Of a DNA stretch of 16,562 bases, positions 1 to 5,796 are shown in pieces. Below the pieces are notes generated by a model. The model was not told the DNA's origin. It ran no database searches and saw nothing but the letters and a program-made list of their open reading frames with translations. Both the position numbers and the translations under genes were made by a program. How positions within the stretch are numbered: position 1 is the stretch's first letter; every line of letters starts with the position of its first letter. The stretch covers positions 1 through 16,562 of the forward strand of contig CAISTO010000011.1 of NCBI GenBank assembly GCA_903888395.1. The letters are read 5' to 3'. Source of the stretch: an uncultured Bacteroidota bacterium. Its GTDB lineage: Bacteria > Bacteroidota > Bacteroidia > UKL13-3.

Positions 1-812
1 ATAAAAGCAAAACGTTCATCGCTTACAATGCTAAAAATATCTACATCGTTCATAATTCCACTAACTATGGTCGATTTACTTTGGTAATTTTCCAAGGAAT
101 CTAACTTGCGTTTATACCTTGCAGCTTCTTCAAATTTTAAATCGTTAGCGGCTAAATGCATGTAGTTTTTCAAAACAGTTTTTACTTCACCAATATTTCC
201 ACGTAAAATACTTTTGATATGTTTAATATTTTGATGGTACTCTTCTTCACTAACTAAACCCACACATGGTGCTTTGCAATTACCAATATCATACTCTAAG
301 CAAGTTTTAAATTTATGCGCACTGATATTTTTTTCGCTTAATTGAAAGTTACAATTCCTTAATGGATAAATGCTTTTGATGAAATCCAAAATGGTGTACA
401 TCATGTTGCCAGAGGCATATGGACCAAAATATTCGCTGCCATCTTTTATATGTAATCGGGTAGAAAATATTCGTGGAAATCGTTCGTTTTTGATACAAAT
501 AAAAGGATAAGTTTTATCGTCTCTTAAATTGATATTATACTTTGGCAAAAACTTTTTTATCAAAGAATTTTCCAATAACAAAGCATCAATTTCAGTTTCT
601 ACTAAAGTAAATTGAAGGTCTACAATTCGGCTCACCATGATGGCCGTTTTGCGGTTTTCGTGTTGGTTTTTATTAAAATAACTGCTTACACGTTTCTTTA
701 AACTTTTGGCTTTGCCAATGTAAATTAAGGTTCCATCTTTATCAAAGTATTTGTAAATACCAGGAGAGTCGGGTAAGGAAGCAATGATGGTTTTTAAATG
801 TGGCGTGTGCAT
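1..812 (-). CDS. uvrC: UvrABC excinuclease subunit C, N-terminal part (runs off the left edge)
   Basis: UvrC makes the dual incisions around DNA lesions in nucleotide excision repair after loading by UvrA/UvrB. I translated this gene by hand: it is open to the window edge, so about 270 residues are visible of a protein usually near 600. The start is the ATG at 812-810. The GIY-YIG nuclease domain comes first, with GIY at residues 18-20, YIG at 31-33 and the conserved Arg near 41. Further on, the segment ETEIDALLLEN fits the second half of that domain. A UVR-type helical segment (KFEEAARYKRKL) lies near the edge, as expected for the UvrB-binding motif. The C-terminal RNase H-like and HhH domains lie outside. 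A TANNTTTG box sits just upstream. No neighbour in the window appears to be in its operon. Identification is secure. Confidence 0.95.
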   Translation of the reverse strand, partial: MHTPHLKTIIASLPDSPGIYKYFDKDGTLIYIGKAKSLKKRVSSYFNKNQHENRKTAIMVSRIVDLQFTLVETEIDALLLENSLIKKFLPKYNINLRDDKTYPFICIKNERFPRIFSTRLHIKDGSEYFGPYASGNMMYTILDFIKSIYPLRNCNFQLSEKNISAHKFKTCLEYDIGNCKAPCVGLVSEEEYHQNIKHIKSILRGNIGEVKTVLKNYMHLAANDLKFEEAARYKRKLDSLENYQSKSTIVSGIMNDVDIFSIVSDERFAF

Positions 813-819
813 TGAGAGG

Positions 820-827
820 CAAAGGTA
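820..827 (-). promoter_or_regulatory. Putative Bacteroidota -7 box upstream of uvrC
   Basis: The minus strand reads TACCTTTG here, an exact match to the Bacteroidota -7 consensus TANNTTTG, ending 7 nt before the uvrC ATG. No TTG at 17-23 nt upstream was found, so only half of the bipartite signal is present. If used, the leader would be only a few bases long. Confidence 0.35.
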
Positions 828-919
828 AATAAAATGTACAATGCTTTAACGGAATAAAATTTCAGATTTTGAATATAGAATCGATGCCTTCACTCCAAGT
901 GATGGAATCAGTTTATAAA

Positions 920-1219
920 CTAAGCTGCATTTGCCTGAGCTTTTGGAATTGTTTTTAACAAATCTTCTATTGCAATTTGTTCTTCTTCTAAATCAAAATC
1001 ATCTTGCATACCCAACCAAAATTTAGCCGAAGTTCCAAAGTATGTTGATATTCTTAATGCGGTATCAACGGTAATCCTTCTTTTGCCTTTTACAATTTGA
1101 GAAATACGAGTTTGAGGAATACACGTGACTTTTGCTAATTGATATTGTTAAATAGACAACAGTTTTAAAAATTCTTCCAAAAGCACTTCGCCTGGGTGTA
1201 TGTTTTTTAACTTTTTCAT
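920..1219 (-). pseudogene. higA: HigA-family XRE antitoxin, interrupted by an in-frame stop
   Basis: Hand translation from the ATG at 1219 gives a HigA-type antitoxin of normal size (99 codons plus stop) with a TAA at codon 24 (1150-1148). Before it comes the family opening HPGEVLLEEFLK. After it the same frame continues with the helix-turn-helix (QYQLAKVTCIPQTRISQIVKG), the RRITVDTALRIS segment, and the characteristic FGTSAKFWLGMQ and DDFDLE. The stop falls where relatives usually have a small residue such as Ser before QYQLA, so a single TCA-to-TAA change would explain it. No in-frame ATG lies between the stop and the helix-turn-helix, so reinitiation is unlikely to restore DNA binding. No HigB toxin is next to it. 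It lies 28 nt downstream of the 46-aa gene on the same strand. A sequencing error is the alternative. Confidence 0.85.
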
Positions 1220-1247
1220 TTTAATTTAGCATATTTGTAAAGCACAA

Positions 1248-1388
1248 TTATGCTTTTACTAACTTCCTTTTTGCTTTAATAATTTTACGTTCTTTTAAAA
1301 ACTTACTAAACTCCAATTCTTCTTTTTGTGTCAGTATTTTTTTTACAAAAACAACGTCTTTTTCATCTAATTTTTTTAAATCAATCAT
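1248..1388 (-). CDS. 46-aa basic small protein, translationally coupled to the upstream GNAT-like gene
   Basis: This short ORF starts at the ATG at 1388-1386, which overlaps the TGA stop (1387-1385) of the 177-aa gene in an ATGA arrangement. That overlap is the main evidence that it is a real, co-translated gene. The product begins MIDLKKLDEK and has a central acidic/hydrophobic stretch (QKEELEFSKFLKER). It ends in a strongly basic tail (KIIKAKRKLVKA). It looks helical, with no signal peptide or membrane segment. I do not recognise a named family. By position it could be a partner or antitoxin-like peptide for the GNAT-like protein, but that is inference from gene order alone. The broken higA follows after 28 nt. 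Confidence 0.6.
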   Translation of the reverse strand: MIDLKKLDEKDVVFVKKILTQKEELEFSKFLKERKIIKAKRKLVKA

Positions 1389-1918
1389 AGTTCAAATTCT
1401 TTAAAATATTTTTTTACCAAAAATAACGACTCTTTTTTATCTATAAACATTCGATTTCTTCCAAATAGTTTAGCCCCTAATGAAATTTGATAGTGTTCAA
1501 TTAATTGTGTTTTAGCTATAAAAGAAACAATTCCATCATAACCTAATTCAAACGAATACTTGCAAACAAATGCAACTAAATTGCCAGCTACTCCTAAATA
1601 TAATTTCTTGTGACCTTTGTTAAATTTTGCAGCTTCAATTAAATCCATAAATATATGATCGCCTTTATCTGTTAAGCAAACTAAGCCTTGAATTATATTA
1701 GGGTTTTCAACGGTATTTATTTTGTATATTCTCTTTGAATTATCAACCAACTCTGAGTGCCAATCAAAACCCCAATCTTTCTTATTTATTTGTTTCTCAT
1801 CTATTAATGAAAGCAGCGTTATTTCAGTTTGAAAAACTTCGCCTGATATAGCATTTTCAATAGAATTTGTGATTTTATCAATTTCAAATTCTAAAAAAAA
1901 CTCTCCTTTCTTTTTCAT
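1385..1918 (-). CDS. GNAT-fold-like protein of unknown substrate (Bacteroidota family)
   Basis: A 177-residue soluble protein without a signal peptide. The C-terminal half resembles a GNAT acyltransferase core. The run LYLGVAGNLVAFVCK (about residues 106-120) sits where the acetyl-CoA pyrophosphate loop and following helix (motif A) would be. IEHYQISLGAK matches the motif B helix and turn, in which a Tyr and a Gly-Ala are usual. The N-terminal half (SIENAISGEVFQTE) also feels conserved in Bacteroidota proteins of this length that are usually left as hypothetical. The loop lacks the full R/Q-x-x-G-x-G/A pattern, so catalytic activity is uncertain. It is the first gene of a minus-strand set with the 46-aa gene (ATGA overlap) and the broken higA. 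A TATATTTG box ends 4 nt before the ATG. Acetylating toxin or housekeeping modifier are both open. Confidence 0.7.
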   Translation of the reverse strand: MKKKGEFFLEFEIDKITNSIENAISGEVFQTEITLLSLIDEKQINKKDWGFDWHSELVDNSKRIYKINTVENPNIIQGLVCLTDKGDHIFMDLIEAAKFNKGHKKLYLGVAGNLVAFVCKYSFELGYDGIVSFIAKTQLIEHYQISLGAKLFGRNRMFIDKKESLFLVKKYFKEFEL

Positions 1919-1922
1919 ATTT

Positions 1923-1930
1923 CAAATATA
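1923..1930 (-). promoter_or_regulatory. Putative -7 box for the GNAT-like gene
   Basis: The minus strand reads TATATTTG, matching TANNTTTG exactly, only 4 nt before the ATG at 1918. No TTG element is seen at the usual distance upstream. If it is used, the transcript would be nearly leaderless; chance occurrence in AT-rich DNA is the alternative. Confidence 0.3.
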
Positions 1931-1981
1931 ATTAAATGGAATAAATTTTTAAGGAAAATTTATTCAAGAATTATCCAACAA

Positions 1982-2009
1982 AAAAGCCTTGAATTTCTTC
2001 AAGGCTTTT
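1982..2009 (-). terminator. Rho-independent terminator after the TonB-family gene
   Basis: A perfect 12-bp stem (AAAAGCCTTGAA pairing with TTCAAGGCTTTT) closes a 4-nt loop 28 nt past the stop codon at 2038. On the minus strand it is followed by a T run. The A run on the other side means it could also work in the opposite direction. Confidence 0.85.
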
Positions 2010-2037
2010 AGGCAAAATATTTAAAAAAACACATCAA

Positions 2038-2820
2038 CTAATTATTCACTTCAAACATTATTGGCAAAACCAATTTTACAGCTACTTTTCTATTATTTTG
2101 TTCTCCAGCTTTCCATTTTGGCATTTCTTTTATCACCCTCATTGCTTCTTCATCGCAACCAAATCCTACTTTTCCTAAAACTTCCACATCACTCACTTCT
2201 CCATTTTTATTTATAATAAATGATAAAGTTACTTTTCCTTGCACGCCATTTTCTAACGCGCTTTTTGGATATTTTATTTCTTTGGCCAAATAGTCGTATA
2301 AATCGCCATTAAATGCTGGCATTTGCTCTATTGCATTTCCATCAAATAATTCACCTGTTTCTCCACTTGGAATTGTCCCTGTTCCTACTGGATTAAAAGC
2401 AGGATTTGTTGGGCCAATGGGTAAATCTAAATCGTTTGTTCTGGTTACAGAATCAAATGAAATTGGTTTAGTATCTTGGTTTCTTTTCACTTCATAATTG
2501 TTGTTATTTCCAGCAGGTTTTGTTTGTGCCTTTTCTATTTCTTTAATCAATTCTTTAGGAGGCAAAATGTATTCTACAATTGTTATTGAATCGCTTATTG
2601 GAGGCTCCACCAAAGGGTTTTTCACCAATACATCTCCATGTAATTTATTGTAAATAATAGAAGTAATAATAATTGCCATAGGCACCAAAAAAGTAATCAA
2701 AAAACTGCGAATTAAATTGTTGTTGTAATCGCTGCGCAATACGTAAGCGCCATATGCTTTGTTTCTGTTTTCAAACACTAACTCATCCAAGTTATTGTGG
2801 TTTGTTTTTAAAATGTTCAT
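2038..2820 (-). CDS. TonB-family energy transducer
   Basis: TonB couples the inner-membrane proton gradient (through ExbB/ExbD) to outer-membrane TonB-dependent receptors. The 260-residue product opens with the Bacteroidota-type cytoplasmic motif LDELVFENRNKAYGAYVLR (residues 12-30). One membrane helix follows (about 39-58), then a low-complexity periplasmic linker (about 65-165). The C-terminal domain (about 170-260) contains YPKSALENGVQGKVTLSFII, a short NKNGEV turn, CDEEAMRVIKEMPKW and the closing strand KLVLPIMFEV. The linker has few Pro-Lys repeats, so the reach across the periplasm is modest. No exbB/exbD or receptor gene is next to it, so it may be one of several TonB paralogues. It has its own promoter and terminator and so probably forms a single-gene unit, separate from the ABC permease 110 nt upstream. 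Confidence 0.9.
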   Translation of the reverse strand: MNILKTNHNNLDELVFENRNKAYGAYVLRSDYNNNLIRSFLITFLVPMAIIITSIIYNKLHGDVLVKNPLVEPPISDSITIVEYILPPKELIKEIEKAQTKPAGNNNNYEVKRNQDTKPISFDSVTRTNDLDLPIGPTNPAFNPVGTGTIPSGETGELFDGNAIEQMPAFNGDLYDYLAKEIKYPKSALENGVQGKVTLSFIINKNGEVSDVEVLGKVGFGCDEEAMRVIKEMPKWKAGEQNNRKVAVKLVLPIMFEVNN

Positions 2821-2872
2821 GATAGTTTTGGTTTAGATTTATTAGTAAGACACCAATAAAACGTCAACTGCA

Positions 2873-2906
2873 CAAAACTATTTTGGTAATGACAGAAATT
2901 TTACAA
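2873..2906 (-). promoter_or_regulatory. Promoter of the TonB-family gene
   Basis: On the minus strand, TAGTTTTG (2880-2873) matches the Bacteroidota -7 consensus TANNTTTG. A TTG at 2906-2904 lies 23 nt upstream, at the outer limit of the spacing reported for this phylum. Transcription would begin near 2867, giving a leader of about 45 nt. It is the best bipartite match seen in the window. Confidence 0.5.
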
Positions 2907-2930
2907 AAAGGTAAAATAATTTTTTATTTT

Positions 2931-4163
2931 TTATTCAGCTCTTAATGCTTCAATAGGCTGAATTTTGGCTGCTTTTCTTGCGGGAAAGAATCCAGCTAAA
3001 AGTCCAGCAAATATTAATGCTGCCAAGGCTTGTAATACTACGCTGAATTCAACATCTGGTTTTCTAAAATATTCGCTATCGGGAATGTATTTTTGTGCTA
3101 AAGCCAATAAACCAATTCCGAGCATCATGCCTATATAACCCGAAAGGGCGGTTATAAAAATGCTTTCTTGAATAATTAATGAAACAATACTGAATGGCGT
3201 TGCGCCCAATGCTTTTCTAATTCCAATTTCTTTGGTGCGTTCTTTCACCACAATCATCATAATATTACTCACGCCAACAATGCCGGCTATTAAAGTTCCA
3301 ATTCCTATAATCCAAACAAAAATGCGAATGCCATTGATTAAACCCATGATTCGTTTAAATTCAATCACATTATTCCATACAAAAACTGCTTTTTTATCAG
3401 CTGGGTCAAAGTGATGTTTTTGTGCTAAAAGCGCATAAACTTCGTCTCTTATTATTTCACTTTTTTCCATATCTGATTCAGGTAAAGTAAAAATTATTTG
3501 GTCTAGTTTATTATCATTTCCAAACACCCTTTGCGATGTGCTAATAGGAATATATGCCCTTCTGTTATCGTCTGGCCCGCCTGCATCTTTAAAAATACCA
3601 ACTACTTTAAACGGAATTCCGTTGATGTTGATGAGTTGATTAATTGGATCTTCTTCTTTAAAAAGTTCTTCCACTATTTGTTGTCCAATGGAACAAATTT
3701 TTCTACACTCTTTAATGTCTAAATCATTAATAAATCGGCCTTTTGTAATGACAATTTTCTCCGCAAAAATCATATCATAATTACAACCTTTGGTACTAAA
3801 ACTTCCGTAACGGTTTTTATAATTATATTGGTTTACCTCCCAAAGTTGTAGGCGTGGCGAAAGGTGCTCAATGGTTTTTACACTTTTACCAATAGCTTCA
3901 TAATCTTGATTGGTAAGTTTAATATCGCGGCCAGGTTGAATGCCATCGTAAGCCACAGAAGTACGGCCGTTATTGAACCAAACGCTATTTACAGCATCGT
4001 GCGAGAATTGAAATTTAACGCCATTTCCCAATCCATTTCCTGTTCCTAATAAAACAATGAGCATAAAAATTCCCCAAGCCACACTAAAACCAGTTAGGAA
4101 AGTGCGGAGTCTATTCTTACGAATAGATGCAAATATTTCTTGCCATTTATCTATATCAAACAT
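2931..4163 (-). CDS. MacB/FtsX-type ABC transporter permease
   Basis: A 410-residue inner-membrane permease of the type VII (MacB/LolCE-like) ABC group. These mechanotransmission exporters act on substrates in the periplasm. It has the expected four-helix topology: TM1 at about 21-44, a long MacB periplasmic core domain (about 45-275), then the FtsX domain with TM2 (281-304), TM3 (about 325-357) and TM4 (375-395). The coupling segment KERTKEIGIRKALGA (307-321) and the C-terminal FPARKAAKIQPIEALRAE are hallmarks of the family. Its ATPase is encoded upstream on the same strand (5665-5006), but the two are separated by an inserted four-helix-bundle gene with repeats. The ATG lies only about 10 nt after the end of the left repeat, so its mRNA leader is repeat sequence. 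No HlyD/MacA-type adaptor gene is visible here. The substrate cannot be told. Confidence 0.92.
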   Translation of the reverse strand: MFDIDKWQEIFASIRKNRLRTFLTGFSVAWGIFMLIVLLGTGNGLGNGVKFQFSHDAVNSVWFNNGRTSVAYDGIQPGRDIKLTNQDYEAIGKSVKTIEHLSPRLQLWEVNQYNYKNRYGSFSTKGCNYDMIFAEKIVITKGRFINDLDIKECRKICSIGQQIVEELFKEEDPINQLININGIPFKVVGIFKDAGGPDDNRRAYIPISTSQRVFGNDNKLDQIIFTLPESDMEKSEIIRDEVYALLAQKHHFDPADKKAVFVWNNVIEFKRIMGLINGIRIFVWIIGIGTLIAGIVGVSNIMMIVVKERTKEIGIRKALGATPFSIVSLIIQESIFITALSGYIGMMLGIGLLALAQKYIPDSEYFRKPDVEFSVVLQALAALIFAGLLAGFFPARKAAKIQPIEALRAE

Positions 4164-4172
4164 GTTTTTGAA

Positions 4173-4395
4173 TGCGAAATGCGGAATGCCAAAAGTGCGA
4201 AATTACCGAAGTTCGGAGTTACCGAAGTGCGGAGTGCGGAGTGACAAAAGTGCGAAGTGTTTTGCACTTGAATTTATTTCAGATATAGTCTTCATTTTAT
4301 AATTTTTTTTCATTTATTTCGCATTTTTGGCATTTCGTACTCCGCATTTATTTTCCTTCATTTCGCACTTTTGTCATTCCGCACTCCGCATTTAT
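4173..4395. repeat. Left hairpin repeat of the cassette
   Basis: An imperfect long inverted repeat: the arm at 4173-4257 pairs with the arm at 4318-4395 around an AT-rich loop of about 60 nt. Both arms are built from degenerate units of the type TGCGRARTG with TGCCAAAA or TGACAAAAG between them. The first arm contains a 16-bp tandem duplication (ACCGAAGTTCGGAGTT at 4205-4220, then a copy with two changes at 4221-4236) that the right-hand copy lacks. On the minus-strand mRNA it would fold just before the permease start codon. Confidence 0.8.
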
Positions 4396-4398
4396 TTA

Positions 4399-4758
4399 TT
4401 ACCTATTTTCTTTTGCTGTTTTTCCTGATGCAGTAAAAATTGCAGTTAATTCTGATGCTTCTTTTAATAAATTTTCTAAATCTTTTGTTTCCAATATTTT
4501 TGCCATTTCAATTAGCTCCAGCCAATATATACATTCGTCAGCTTCTTCTTCCACAATAGTTATTTTAGAAATAAAATCTGCTTTTGACCTTGCTCTGCAA
4601 GCAGCTCTGTAATTGGCTCCAACAGAAGTAGCCGCTCTCAACAATTGATTGCTAATTACTTTTGAGGACTGAGAACTATCCATTTTCTTAATCAAATTAA
4701 TTATTTCTATTGCAAATTTTTGTGTTCTAGTTTTTAAATTATTAAATTCATTCGACAT
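4399..4758 (-). CDS. Four-helix bundle protein (S23/IVP family)
   Basis: A 119-residue cytoplasmic protein of the S23 ribosomal/intervening-sequence protein family (the TIGR02436-type four-helix bundle). It was first noted inside 23S rRNA intervening sequences and also occurs as free-standing genes in Bacteroidota. Family features in order: FNNLKTRTQKFAIEIINLIKK at the start, QLLRAATSVGANYRAACRARS (about residues 38-58), ADFISKITIVEEEADECIYWLEL (about 60-82), and a last helix containing ELTAIFTASGKT. Length and motifs look intact. The biochemical role of free-standing members is unknown; related bundles such as Avd bind nucleic acid. It interrupts an ABC transporter gene pair and is flanked by hairpin repeats on both sides. 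It would be co-transcribed with the transporter unless it has its own promoter, and I see no TANNTTTG box before its ATG. Confidence 0.9.
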   Translation of the reverse strand: MSNEFNNLKTRTQKFAIEIINLIKKMDSSQSSKVISNQLLRAATSVGANYRAACRARSKADFISKITIVEEEADECIYWLELIEMAKILETKDLENLLKEASELTAIFTASGKTAKENR

Positions 4759-4794
4759 GGTTTATATGATAATATTTAAAGTGAAAATTATTTT

Positions 4795-5005
4795 GAGTGC
4801 GAAATGCGGAGTGACAAAAGTGCGAAATTACCGAAGTGCGGAAGGCGAAATGCCAAAAATTCGAAATGTTTTGCACTTTGATAATTATTAAATCTATTTT
4901 TCATTTTTTTACTTTTCATTTTTCTTACTTCGCATTATTGGCATTCCGCACTTCGCATTTTATTTCCTTCACTTCGAATTTTTGGCAATCCGAATTCCGC
5001 ACTTT
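4795..5005. repeat. Right hairpin repeat of the cassette
   Basis: This is the partner of the left repeat in the same orientation. The arm at 4795-4869 pairs imperfectly with the arm at 4922-5005, roughly three quarters identical by eye, around an AT-rich loop. The block TGTTTTGCACTT ends the first arm in both copies. The outer end abuts the TAA stop of the ABC ATPase (5008-5006), so the repeat starts essentially at the end of that coding region. Confidence 0.8.
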
Positions 5006-5665
5006 TTAAAGTATCAAACCATCCTTCAACCGAATCGTTCTATCCGTCATTTCGGCTATATCGTGTTCGTGGGTAACAATAACTACAGTAATTCCACTTT
5101 TATTGATGTCTTTTAAAAGACTCATTACTTCATAACTTGTTTGTGTATCGAGCGCACCAGTTGGTTCATCGGCCAATATCATTTTGGGTTTTGCAATTAA
5201 TGCCCTGGCAATGGCAACGCGTTGTTTTTGTCCGCCACTCATTTCGTTTGGCATGTGGTAAGCCCATTCTTTTAAGCCAACTTTTTCCAAATATTCTAAA
5301 GCAATGGCATTTCGTTTTTTGCTACTAATATTTTGATAATACAGCGGTAAAGCCACATTTTCCATTGCATTTTTAAACGAAATCAAATTGAAAGATTGAA
5401 ACACAAATCCAATGTATTGATTGCGCAATTTGGCTGCTTTTGTTTCGTTCAAATGTTGAATTAAATTACCGCCTAATAGGTATTCACCGGCATCGTAATT
5501 ATCTAAAATTCCTAAAATATTTAAAAGGGTAGACTTTCCACTTCCCGAAGACCCCATGATAGAAACCATTTCGCCTTCATTTACCTTCATGTCAATACCT
5601 TTTAACACCATCATTTTATTATCGCCAATGGTGTACGATTTTTGAATATTTTTTAGTTCAATCAT
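5006..5665 (-). CDS. ABC transporter ATP-binding protein, LolD/MacB-type
   Basis: A 219-residue nucleotide-binding subunit that powers the permease encoded downstream. All catalytic motifs are present: Walker A GSSGSGKST (38-46), Q-loop Gln90 in FVFQSFNL, signature MSGGQ (142-146, Met for the usual Leu), Walker B MILADEP (162-168) with catalytic Glu167, D-loop ALD (171-173) and switch His199 in VIVTHEHD. Sequence and length are typical of the LolD/FtsE/MacB-N group. The start at 5665 gives the usual MIELKNIQKSY opening. A TATATTTG box lies 11 nt before the ATG. Downstream, the gene pair is split by the four-helix-bundle cassette, which begins at its stop codon. The upstream T9SS gene ends in a terminator, so this gene probably begins a new transcript. 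Confidence 0.93.
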   Translation of the reverse strand: MIELKNIQKSYTIGDNKMMVLKGIDMKVNEGEMVSIMGSSGSGKSTLLNILGILDNYDAGEYLLGGNLIQHLNETKAAKLRNQYIGFVFQSFNLISFKNAMENVALPLYYQNISSKKRNAIALEYLEKVGLKEWAYHMPNEMSGGQKQRVAIARALIAKPKMILADEPTGALDTQTSYEVMSLLKDINKSGITVVIVTHEHDIAEMTDRTIRLKDGLIL

Positions 5666-5676
5666 TTTGTAATTCT

Positions 5677-5684
5677 CAAATATA
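5677..5684 (-). promoter_or_regulatory. Putative -7 box for the ABC ATPase gene
   Basis: The minus strand reads TATATTTG (consensus TANNTTTG) 11 nt before the ATG at 5665. There is no TTG at the standard distance upstream. Position between a terminator and a start codon supports a promoter, but the leader would be very short. Confidence 0.35.
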
Positions 5685-5745
5685 ATTTTTAGCCATTGAT
5701 AGTTTTGTTTGTTTACATAAACGGCCTTTTTTCAAAATAAAGCAA

Positions 5746-5778
5746 AAATAAAGCCCATCAAAATGATGAGCTTTATTT
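5746..5778 (-). terminator. Terminator of the MFS/barrel/T9SS operon
   Basis: A 15-bp stem (5746-5760 with 5764-5778) around a 3-nt loop. One position is mismatched in the DNA but would be a G-U wobble in minus-strand RNA. It lies 19 nt past the stop codon at 5797 and is followed on the minus strand by a T-rich tract, as expected for an intrinsic terminator. Confidence 0.85.
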
Positions 5779-5796
5779 AAAAAGATTCTTATTATT

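Larger units (their letters stand above)
4173..5005. mobile_element. Candidate inserted cassette: four-helix-bundle gene between two hairpin repeats
   Basis: The stretch between the ABC ATPase stop (5008-5006) and the permease ATG (4163-4161) consists of one S23/IVP-like gene with a related 210-225 bp repeat region on each side. ATPase and permease genes of this family are normally adjacent or overlapping, so I infer an insertion. The two flanks share exact blocks in direct orientation, for example 23 bp at 4190-4212 and 4815-4837, and 12 bp at 4258-4269 and 4867-4878. Each flank is also internally an inverted repeat. I see no transposase, reverse transcriptase or clear target-site duplication. 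The boundaries are approximate. Confidence 0.55.

Noticed and set aside
1220..1247. HigB toxin remnant upstream of the broken higA
   Set aside because: Only 28 nt separate the 46-aa gene from the higA start, and the 46-aa product lacks HigB/RelE features.
4057..4302. Plus-strand ORF of 81 aa over the permease start and left repeat
   Set aside because: It runs across the antisense of a conserved permease and into repeat DNA, with no recognisable protein features.
4399..4758. Four-helix-bundle gene as the Avd component of a diversity-generating retroelement
   Set aside because: No reverse transcriptase and no template/variable repeat pair are in the window; the motifs fit the S23/IVP branch better.
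4173..5005. Cassette as a 23S rRNA intervening sequence
   Set aside because: The flanking sequence is protein-coding (ABC ATPase and permease) and no rRNA is present.
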